Part shown: piece by piece, positions 1-6,355 of the stretch
Layout of the letters: each line of letters opens with the position of its first letter
Numbering within the stretch: position 1 is the first letter of the stretch
Source of the DNA: Nitrospirota bacterium
Lineage (GTDB): Bacteria > Nitrospirota > Thermodesulfovibrionia > Thermodesulfovibrionales > JdFR-85
Length of the DNA stretch: 34,254 bases
Assembly (NCBI GenBank): GCA_013152485.1
Contig: JAADGG010000083.1
Coordinates: 1 to 34,254 of the forward strand
Direction of reading: 5' to 3'
The notes under the pieces: model-generated
The model's database searches: none
What the model saw: the letters and a program-made list of their open reading frames with translations, nothing else
What the model was told of the DNA's origin: nothing
Translations under genes and position numbers: made by a program

Positions 1-284
1 GTGCGGATGAGAGTCTTCTGTGATACAATCCTGCGTCCGGATCGATCAACAATATACGGTATCTGCCGTCCAAGGCGTGGGGTGAGTTCATTAATGTACC
101 CTCTGCTTCCTTCCTTAACGGCCATGTTTGTAGAGCCGGTTGTTTGTTTCAGCGGAATGGTATTAAGGATAGCATGGATATTGAGAGGAATTCAATATTT
201 TGCCGGGAGTGTATGGAAACAGCGTGTTCGTGATGACGGCCTGGTTGAAGTGTTCCTGTCCGGTGCATTGCGTAGGTGGGAAGT
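1..284. other. Non-coding left edge upstream of flagellin promoter
   Basis: I see no convincing gene here. One plus-strand frame stays open to position 321, but it has no recognisable protein pattern and runs through the sigma28 promoter, so I treat it as chance. No clear repeat or second promoter was found. In many flagellar clusters flgL, csrA or fliW lies just upstream of flagellin, so the left neighbour outside the window may be one of these (inference). Confidence 0.5.
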
Positions 285-311
285 TAAAGTTTTCCGCTGC
301 ATGTCCGATAT
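285..311 (+). promoter_or_regulatory. Sigma28 (FliA) promoter of flagellin
   Basis: The -35 box TAAA (285-288, followed by GTTT) and the -10 box TCCGATAT (304-311) are separated by exactly 15 bases. The known FliA consensus is TAAA-N15-GCCGATAA. Transcription would start near 318, leaving a leader of about 185 bases before the flagellin ATG. Two further copies with the same spacing lie at 17894 and 18162. Confidence 0.88.
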
Positions 312-453
312 ATTGCTTTGAGAGCAGACGATACCAAGGTCCGGAAAGGAGGTGACGAGATCCAGATGTCAGGCTGTTGACCACGGGTATCTCTATCAAG
401 CCCGGGGCGGCGGTCAGGTGAAAGGGCCGTTAGACTGTCTTTCAGCGCTTTAC

Positions 454-495
454 GATAGCCGGATGCTATCAGAAACGAGAACATTACACGGAGGT
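454..495 (+). promoter_or_regulatory. Two-site CsrA-like operator in flagellin leader
   Basis: A small hairpin (GATAGC 454-459, GCTATC 465-470) shows a GGA in its five-base loop (461-463). A second site, ACACGGAGGT (486-495), fits the known CsrA consensus ACANGGANGU perfectly and contains the flagellin Shine-Dalgarno GGAGG (490-494), eight bases before the ATG. The GGA cores are 29 bases apart. This is the architecture by which CsrA blocks hag translation in Bacillus subtilis. Binding here is inferred; no csrA or fliW is in the window. Confidence 0.6.
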
Positions 496-502
496 AAAGA
501 GA

Positions 503-1345
503 ATGGCTTTGATAATCAACACCAACGCAGCATCTCTGGTTGCACAGAGAAACCTTGCAGTCAACAACTCAGCACTCGGTAAATCAGTACAGAGGCTGTC
601 TTCAGGTTTGAGGATCAACTCGGCAGCCGACGATGCAGCAGGACTCTCCATATCGGAGAAGTTGAATGCCCAGATCAGGAGCATATCGGTCGCCATAAGA
701 AACGCTCAGGACGGTGTCAGTCTTGCGCAGGTCGCAGAGGGTGGCTTGTCAGAGATCGGCAGTATCCTTGCCAGGATGAGGGAGTTGGCAGAGCAGGCAG
801 CCAACGGTACACTCGGCGACACGGAGAGGTCCGCGCTGGACAATGAATACTCCCAGCTGATAAACGAGATCGACCGGATATCGAATGTCACGGAGTTCAA
901 CGGGATCAAGCTCCTTGACGGTTCCAAGAGTTCAGCTGGCGTAACCCTTCAGGTCGGGTTCCAGAACACAACGAACGACAGGATCACATTCTTCTCCGGG
1001 GTAGCAGCCACAGACACATCCAAGCTCGGTCTCACCGGCATATTCGGAACCATATCTTCAGCAGCAAACGCACAGTCGGCCCTCACGCAGATCGACTCCG
1101 CCATAACCACAGTGGCACAGAGGAGGGGCACCCTCGGTGCGATCCAGAACAGGCTCGACTCGACCGTGTCCAACTTGAGGGTTGCTTCAGAAAACCTTAC
1201 GGCAGCCAACTCGCGCATCAGAGACGCTGATTTCGCTTATGAGACGGCACGGTTTACCAGGAACCAGATACTCGTTCAGGCCGCGACTTCGATCCTGGCA
1301 CAGGCCAATGTGCTGCCGCAGAATGCCCTGCAGCTTTTGAGGTAG
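503..1345 (+). CDS. fliC: Flagellin
   Basis: Structural subunit of the flagellar filament, exported by the flagellar type III system and polymerised under the FliD cap. The 280-residue protein has the standard N-terminal D0/D1 helices (MALIINTNAASLVAQRNL, then RLSSGLRINSAADDAAGL and the NAQDGVSLAQVAEG region) and a C-terminal D1/D0 region ending in LPQNALQLLR. Between about residues 150 and 190 there is only a short linker, so the variable D2/D3 domains are nearly absent and the filament surface would be simple. Ser/Thr residues in this linker are the likely glycosylation targets given the downstream island (inference). Start ATG 503 has GGAGG eight bases upstream. Transcribed from the sigma28 promoter at 285-311, with possible CsrA control of translation. 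Confidence 0.96.
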   Translation: MALIINTNAASLVAQRNLAVNNSALGKSVQRLSSGLRINSAADDAAGLSISEKLNAQIRSISVAIRNAQDGVSLAQVAEGGLSEIGSILARMRELAEQAANGTLGDTERSALDNEYSQLINEIDRISNVTEFNGIKLLDGSKSSAGVTLQVGFQNTTNDRITFFSGVAATDTSKLGLTGIFGTISSAANAQSALTQIDSAITTVAQRRGTLGAIQNRLDSTVSNLRVASENLTAANSRIRDADFAYETARFTRNQILVQAATSILAQANVLPQNALQLLR

Positions 1346-1355
1346 CGTTTTCATA

Positions 1356-1384
1356 GTGGACGGTTTCCTGTTGAAACCGTCCAC
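1356..1384 (+). terminator. Strong stem-loop after flagellin (attenuator or processing site)
   Basis: A perfect 12-bp stem (GTGGACGGTTTC 1356-1367, complement 1373-1384) with a five-base loop lies 10 bases after the flagellin stop. No U-run follows, so it is not a textbook intrinsic terminator. It could partly end transcription or protect the flagellin mRNA 3' end, allowing much more flagellin than FlaG/FliD/FliS. Confidence 0.55.
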
Positions 1385-1404
1385 GTTCATTCAGGTACAG
1401 GATT

Positions 1405-1752
1405 ATGATTGTTAACAACAATAATAATAGGATGGTTTTTCATTTCAGCCAGTCCAGGGACAAGCCCGGAGAAGCCGAAGCCAAGCCCTTGGATGTGAAC
1501 AACAGGGCCAACCCCACCAAACGTGGTGATACTGACGCAGGTAAAACGAAGGTCGGGAATGAAGCGATGGTGGAGAAGTTCATGAACAGGGCGGTCCGCC
1601 TCGAGGTCGAGAAGGATTTGCACAGGGTCATAATCAAGCTTATCGATAAAAAGAGCGGTGAGGTCATACGGCAGATACCTCCTGAAGAGCTTGTAGAACT
1701 TGCCAAGAAGATGAAGGAGAGAGAAGGTATATTCCTTCGCAAGGAGGTTTAG
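1405..1752 (+). CDS. flaG: FlaG family protein
   Basis: Small flagellar protein that influences filament length in several bacteria; its exact function is not settled. The 115-residue product has a polar N-terminal half (many Asn, Lys, Pro) and a typical FlaG C-terminal domain from about residue 55: VEKFMNRAVRLEVEKDLHRV, then IIKLIDKKSGEVIRQIPPEE and a short basic/acidic helix. Position between flagellin and fliD is the classic flaG place. The Shine-Dalgarno of ATG 1405 is weak (ACAGG). Its final codons contain the strong AGGAGG that serves fliD, so the two genes are translationally close (stop 1752, fliD start 1755). Confidence 0.88.
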   Translation: MIVNNNNNRMVFHFSQSRDKPGEAEAKPLDVNNRANPTKRGDTDAGKTKVGNEAMVEKFMNRAVRLEVEKDLHRVIIKLIDKKSGEVIRQIPPEELVELAKKMKEREGIFLRKEV

Positions 1753-1754
1753 AA

Positions 1755-3119
1755 ATGTCAGTCATAGCTTCGGTTGGCCTGTCTTCGGGAATAAACTACG
1801 ACCAACTGATTACCAACCTGATGAACATACAGAGGCAGCCGTTGTACAGGCTGCAGAACAGGCAGGCGGACTACAACGACAAGATAAGTGTTTACAATGA
1901 ACTGTCGTCGAAACTGTCGGCATTCAAGACTGCTGCCGATAACCTCAAGTCGGCAAGCAACTTCTATGCAAAAACGTCGTCTGTGAGTGATACAAACGTC
2001 ATCGATGCCACTGTGAGTAATTCAGCGGCGGCAGGAAACTACTCGATAAGCATAACCTCTCTTGCTTCAGAGGAGAAAGAGGTGCACAGCGGTCTTGCAT
2101 CGTCAACTACCGTTGTGAACGACAGCGGGGCAGACCAGTACTTTCAGTACACCTATGCCGGCACTCAGCGTACCATTACAGTCGCCGACGGCACTACACT
2201 TGAAGGAATCAGGGATCTGATAAACAACGACTCCGGCAATCCCGGGGTTACAGCGACGATATTGTTCGACGGCTCATCCTACAGACTCGTCTTGACCGGT
2301 GACGACACGGGAAGCACGAACACCATCACGATCGATTCCGGTACGACGATAGACGGTGTGAATACCACGGCAGACCTTACAAGCACGGCCTTCACAGAGA
2401 CGAAAACAGCCGCTGATGCGAGTTTCAGTGTGGACGGCGTCTCCATGACCAGAAGCTCGAATACCGTTACTGATGCCATGACCGGAGTCACGCTTACGCT
2501 CAAGGGAACAGGTTCTGCCACTCTCTCGGTGACCAATGACATATCCACCATAAGCCAGAACATTCAGTCTTTTGTGGATGCGTACAACGACATCGTCTCC
2601 TATGTCTCCACCAACTCGGCATACGATGCAACCACCAGAACCGGAGAGCCCCTGTTCGGGGAGTCGACGGCGCGGAATATACTGAACAGGTTGAGCAATA
2701 TCATCGTGAGCAGGGTGGCGGGGCTTCCGGAAGACCTGAGGGCTCTTTCCCAGATAGGGGTATCCACCAACAGGGATGGAACCCTTAGCCTGGACACGAG
2801 CACGCTAAGCAGCAAGCTGTCGACGTCCCTCGGGGACGTGGAAAACCTCTTTACCGACAGCGCGGCGGGAATTGCCGTCCAGATATATGACTACATCGAC
2901 AATGCCACCGATTCAATCGACGGAACCATCACTATCAGGATCAACGGACTTGAAACACTCGTAGACGACATAGCGGATGACGTTACAGAACTGGAGGCCA
3001 AGCTGAGCAGGGCCGAGGAGAGGCTCAGGCGACAGTTTGCCGCCCTCGAAGCACTCCTTTCCGGAATGACGGCCCAGAGTACTTTCCTGAGCAACCTGAC
3101 AAATGTGTTGAACCAGTAA
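1755..3119 (+). CDS. fliD: Flagellar filament cap protein FliD (hook-associated protein 2)
   Basis: Caps the growing filament tip and folds exported flagellin into place. The 454-residue protein begins with the FliD_N domain (SSGINYDQLITNLMNIQRQP, followed by coiled heptads to about residue 60), a Thr/Ser/Asp-rich middle domain (about 70-260), and FliD_C from about 285 (GEPLFGESTARNILNRLSNI, QIGVSTNRDGTLSLD). It ends with an antiparallel coiled coil and SNLTNVLNQ, the usual C-terminal pattern. Length is typical for the family. AGGAGG overlapping the end of flaG is eight bases or so from ATG 1755. fliS follows after a 17-base gap with its own AAGGAGG. Confidence 0.94.
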   Translation: MSVIASVGLSSGINYDQLITNLMNIQRQPLYRLQNRQADYNDKISVYNELSSKLSAFKTAADNLKSASNFYAKTSSVSDTNVIDATVSNSAAAGNYSISITSLASEEKEVHSGLASSTTVVNDSGADQYFQYTYAGTQRTITVADGTTLEGIRDLINNDSGNPGVTATILFDGSSYRLVLTGDDTGSTNTITIDSGTTIDGVNTTADLTSTAFTETKTAADASFSVDGVSMTRSSNTVTDAMTGVTLTLKGTGSATLSVTNDISTISQNIQSFVDAYNDIVSYVSTNSAYDATTRTGEPLFGESTARNILNRLSNIIVSRVAGLPEDLRALSQIGVSTNRDGTLSLDTSTLSSKLSTSLGDVENLFTDSAAGIAVQIYDYIDNATDSIDGTITIRINGLETLVDDIADDVTELEAKLSRAEERLRRQFAALEALLSGMTAQSTFLSNLTNVLNQ

Positions 3120-3136
3120 GAATTAAGGAGGTAGGA

Positions 3137-3550
3137 ATGAAACAGGCTTTGGAGTACAGAAAAACGGAGGTCAATACGTCTGACAATGTCAGAATCGTCT
3201 CTTTGCTGTATGATGGTGCAATCAACTTCATCAAGATAGCACGTACGAGACTCGAAGAAGGAGACATCGCCGGCAAGGGCCTCTTCGTCGGCAAGGCAAC
3301 CGGCGTTGTGGCGGAGCTGTCGAGTTCACTCAACATGGAGGCAGGTGGTGAGATAGCCGGAAACCTCAAGAGGTTGTACGATTACATACTCGACAGGCTG
3401 CTCTATGGAAATATGAACAATGATGCGGTGGCATTTGATGAGGCGGAGAAGGTTCTCGATATTCTCAGGAGCGCATGGAAAGAGATAGAGACGAGAAAGC
3501 CTCATGCTCCGGTACCCGCAGACAATGCCAGGATGGAGCTCAGGGCATGA
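3137..3550 (+). CDS. fliS: Flagellin export chaperone FliS
   Basis: Binds the C-terminal helix of flagellin in the cytoplasm and stops it polymerising before export. The 137-residue four-helix protein carries the FliS hallmarks: a leading YRKTEVNTSDNVRIVSLLYD segment, KATGVVAELSSSLNMEAGGE, and LYDYILDRLLYGN, close to the conserved LYxYMxxRLxxAN motif. A strong AAGGAGG precedes ATG 3137. Its stop overlaps the start of the next gene (ATGA at 3547-3550), indicating translational coupling. Confidence 0.93.
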   Translation: MKQALEYRKTEVNTSDNVRIVSLLYDGAINFIKIARTRLEEGDIAGKGLFVGKATGVVAELSSSLNMEAGGEIAGNLKRLYDYILDRLLYGNMNNDAVAFDEAEKVLDILRSAWKEIETRKPHAPVPADNARMELRA

Positions 3551-3945
3551 ACGCGAAGGTTCTCGATCTCTGCAGGGAGATCCTCGACCTTGCCGAGGCG
3601 CAAAGGGCCGCTGTTTTGAATGCGAGGTTCGATGAAGTTATTCTGCTGCAGGAGAAACGTCAGAGGGTCATGGAAAGGATTCAAAGTTTTGACGGCCCAG
3701 GGTCGGCCTATAGTCATTTTGACGCATCAGCGGAAAAACGTGACCGGGTGAAGGAAGAATTTTCCTGCAGCTTGAACATGACCGTGAGGAAAATCCTCTC
3801 GATCGACAAGGAGATAAAGCAGACACTCCATCAGGAGTTGTTTGACCTGATCGAAAAGATGGAGACCGTCCAGAAACTGAAAAAGGCATTCTGTCACGGT
3901 GTCGCTTCAGGCAAGACGGGAAAGAACCTGAACGTGAACGCCTGA
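3547..3945 (+). CDS. FliT-like flagellar chaperone
   Basis: A 132-residue, almost entirely helical, charged protein starting at ATG 3547 within the ATGA overlap with fliS. The same frame is open further upstream, but that part lies inside fliS and is composition-biased, so I reject the longer start. Position immediately after fliS, size and the helical pattern (LDLCREILDLAEAQRAAVL, EVILLQEKRQRVMERIQ) fit the FliT family, which holds FliD before export and in enterics also binds FlhDC. FliT sequences are poorly conserved, so the assignment rests mainly on context. The C-terminal tail (GKTGKNLNVNA) is polar and probably flexible. Confidence 0.7.
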   Translation: MNAKVLDLCREILDLAEAQRAAVLNARFDEVILLQEKRQRVMERIQSFDGPGSAYSHFDASAEKRDRVKEEFSCSLNMTVRKILSIDKEIKQTLHQELFDLIEKMETVQKLKKAFCHGVASGKTGKNLNVNA

Positions 3946-4051
3946 CTCCCCTCGATAATATAACTATATATAAAATCTGACCCGCCCCTGGCTGATGGAG
4001 AACGTTTTAACATGACGTGCGTCCCTCCCTCGCCCCGTGTTTTGACAGTGC

Positions 4052-4068
4052 TTGGCAAGATATTTGCT
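4052..4068 (+). promoter_or_regulatory. Sigma54-like promoter of the glycosylation island
   Basis: TTGGCA (4052-4057) and TTGCT (4064-4068) place the invariant GG (4054-4055) and GC (4066-4067) exactly ten bases apart, as sigma54 requires. Transcription would start near 4079, about 97 bases before the first island gene. It is the only good promoter match in the 229-base gap after fliT. The rest of the gap (3946-4051, 4069-4174) shows no other clear element. Confidence 0.6.
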
Positions 4069-4174
4069 ATGTATTCATGAAGTCTCTGAGACGTGCTCGT
4101 GAAGTCTTGGAAACTCCGAAGTCGGGGTATGAAACGGTAACAGGGGGTAATAAGTTGTCGGAGGGAGACCTCAG

Positions 4175-6289
4175 ATGAAAAAGAAGCCTTTTATGCAGGT
4201 TCTTATCGCGTCTTCACCAAAGATGGGAAACAACTGGCTCAGCCTTCTTCTGGCGAGGATGTATCACATCCCTCAGATCACGATTCATCCTGGCACCGAT
4301 CGGGGGAAGCGCTACAGATGGATACTGAACCCCGAGCGTATCGAGATACCACGGGATGGTTTTGTAGGACATGAGCACCTGTATCCCAACGATAGCCTCG
4401 TGAGCCAGCTTGTTGACTCTGGAGTGAACGTGATTACAATGTTGAGGCACCCTGCGGATGCCTTCGTTTCCCTATATCACTATGTAAACAGAGAAACGGA
4501 TTTGCCAGAGATCGAGATAAACGGACTTCTTGCCGGGAAGGATATAAACGACGAGAGCGTCCATCTCTTTCTGGAGAAGTACTTTTATCCCGTCATCATC
4601 GGGCCGAGTTTGCGCTGGTTGGAGTCGGGCGTGGCAATACCGGTCAGGTATGAGGACCTGAAAGTTGACATCAAGAGTACCTTGACCGAACTGACCGAAA
4701 AGCTGGCTCCGGTCCCTGAAGAAAGGATCGATGAAGCGATCGAGTTCTGCAGCATAGAAAACATGAGAACACTGACCAAGGGACTGGAGACGCTCTGCAG
4801 GAAAGGGGCGGTAGGTGAATGGAGGGAGGTTCTGAACGAACGGCACCTGGAGTTGATGAGAAGGTATACAGATGACATAGCGAAGATGGGCTACGGCATC
4901 GACCCTTCTCACAGGATATCCAAACGTAAACAGTACAAGAGCAAGGGGGGGAACATGGCTAAAAAGGTTCTGCTGGTCAATCCGGCACTGGCGTACAGTT
5001 CATGGAGGGCCGATCTTGATAAACCCTCTCCTGACAGTCTGTTCATAAGACTGGGCCTGGCATACATTTCTTCAGCCCTGAAATCACGGGGGCATGAGGT
5101 TTCGCTTGCCGACCTGCGTACACTGTCGGGATGGAGTGAATATGCCGCAATGGTGGAAGAGGTGTCTCCGGACTTTGTAGGAATATCAATTCATTCTGTC
5201 GAGTTTTCCGTTGCTGTAGAGGCTGCCAGGGTGGCCAAGGAGGTTTTGCCGGGAGTGAAGACAGTGGCTGGAGGCGTGCACCCGACCATGTTTCCCCGGG
5301 ACTGTTTGGACGCGGAAGTGTTCGACTATGTCTTGCAAGGCGAGGGAGAAGTCAGCTTTCCCCTGCTGGTAGAGGATCCTTCGCGCTTCCCCAAGGTGTT
5401 CTGGGGAGAGACCTCGGACCTTGATGCCATCCCGTTTCCGGACCGGGAGCTCTGGCCCGACTTCGAAAAAAGGATGTACTCGGAGCCTTTCGGCATCTCC
5501 AGCTTCAAATTTCCCCTGCCGATGGTGGAGATGATCAACGTGAGGGGATGCCCGTACAACTGCTCGTTCTGCTGTGGCCCCGGAGAACATCAGCTTTACA
5601 CGAAACTCAACAGAGCCGGCAAACGCATCCCGTATATCCGCGGCCGAAGCGTCAAGAACGTAATATCGGAGCTTGAGGTGCTGATAGAGCGGTACGGCAT
5701 AAGGTCGGTCATGTTTCACGACGATCAGTTCATAGTTTCCCCTAAATGGGTCTCCGAGTTCGTCGATGAACTTCACAACAGAGGAATAGTCAAATACGGG
5801 CTTAAATGGATCACGTCGAGCAGGGCTGATATTATCTGCAGAAATGACGAACTGCTCGGAAGAATGGCGGAGGCCGGTCTTGCCTTGCTGATCGTCGGCT
5901 TCGAATCTTTCAGCCCGAGGATTCTGAAATGGTTCAACAAGAGGGTTACCGCTGAGCAGAACTTCAAGGCCGCCGAGATATGCCACAAACATGGAATCAA
6001 GTTGTGGGCCAACTATATTCTGGGGATTCCTACAGACACCGGCTGGCATATGGAGGACGACCTGATGACCGTTGAGGGCGTGATCAGGGTCGATCCAGTA
6101 CACTACTCCCCGGCGTTTTATACGCCGGTGCCCGGAAGCGTGCTGTACGATTTCTACAAGAACAACGATCTGATCATAGGTAACGAGGATAACGAGCGCC
6201 TCAGCAACAGGGGGGCCATGGCACCCAAGGTCAAGGGTGTCGACTATGATTTCCTTCAATCCATAATGATAGATGACACCGTTTTGTAA
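4175..6289 (+). CDS. Sulfotransferase / B12-binding radical SAM fusion protein
   Basis: A 704-residue protein with two enzyme modules. Residues 1-260 look like a PAPS-dependent sulfotransferase: SSPKMGNNWL (about 13-22) matches the 5'-phosphosulfate loop, RHPADAFVSLYHY (from R91) the 3'-phosphate motif, and VRYEDL is typical. Residues 261-704 form a cobalamin-binding plus radical SAM enzyme: KVLLVNPA start, DFVGISIHS and GGVHPTMFP in the B12 half, then the Fe-S motif C459-x3-C463-x2-C466 and a TIM-barrel core (SSRADIICRN, IVGFESFSPRIL). Such enzymes methylate or rearrange unreactive carbons. A second start (ATG 4955, residue 261, behind a run of G) could yield the radical SAM half alone. SD GGAGGGAG precedes ATG 4175. 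First gene of the island; probably sulfates and methylates the glycan (inference). Confidence 0.8.
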   Translation: MKKKPFMQVLIASSPKMGNNWLSLLLARMYHIPQITIHPGTDRGKRYRWILNPERIEIPRDGFVGHEHLYPNDSLVSQLVDSGVNVITMLRHPADAFVSLYHYVNRETDLPEIEINGLLAGKDINDESVHLFLEKYFYPVIIGPSLRWLESGVAIPVRYEDLKVDIKSTLTELTEKLAPVPEERIDEAIEFCSIENMRTLTKGLETLCRKGAVGEWREVLNERHLELMRRYTDDIAKMGYGIDPSHRISKRKQYKSKGGNMAKKVLLVNPALAYSSWRADLDKPSPDSLFIRLGLAYISSALKSRGHEVSLADLRTLSGWSEYAAMVEEVSPDFVGISIHSVEFSVAVEAARVAKEVLPGVKTVAGGVHPTMFPRDCLDAEVFDYVLQGEGEVSFPLLVEDPSRFPKVFWGETSDLDAIPFPDRELWPDFEKRMYSEPFGISSFKFPLPMVEMINVRGCPYNCSFCCGPGEHQLYTKLNRAGKRIPYIRGRSVKNVISELEVLIERYGIRSVMFHDDQFIVSPKWVSEFVDELHNRGIVKYGLKWITSSRADIICRNDELLGRMAEAGLALLIVGFESFSPRILKWFNKRVTAEQNFKAAEICHKHGIKLWANYILGIPTDTGWHMEDDLMTVEGVIRVDPVHYSPAFYTPVPGSVLYDFYKNNDLIIGNEDNERLSNRGAMAPKVKGVDYDFLQSIMIDDTVL
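4955..4957 (+). promoter_or_regulatory. Possible internal start codon for the radical SAM half
   Basis: ATG 4955 is in frame with the 4175 gene and is preceded by AAGGGGGGG (4944-4951), a purine-rich ribosome-binding candidate four bases away. The protein from here begins MAKKVLLVNPAL, a natural-looking N-terminus for a B12 radical SAM enzyme. The locus may therefore make a full fusion and a separate 444-residue enzyme. Confidence 0.45.
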
Positions 6290-6355
6290 TGAAGGATGCA
6301 GGAAACGGGCATGATATACAATGTGTGATAACAGTCAACCTGGAGGACCTTGTCT

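Noticed and set aside
1-321. Open plus-strand frame of 106 codons at the left edge
   Set aside because: No protein family pattern, and it runs through the sigma28 promoter of flagellin; best explained as chance.
352-582. 76-codon frame from GTG 352 behind a strong Shine-Dalgarno
   Set aside because: It overlaps the flagellin start in another frame and has low-complexity, unrecognisable sequence. Kept only as a remark on the leader.
5186-6259. 357-codon minus-strand frame inside the radical SAM gene
   Set aside because: Antisense shadow of a well-supported gene in a GC-balanced codon bias; no domain pattern.
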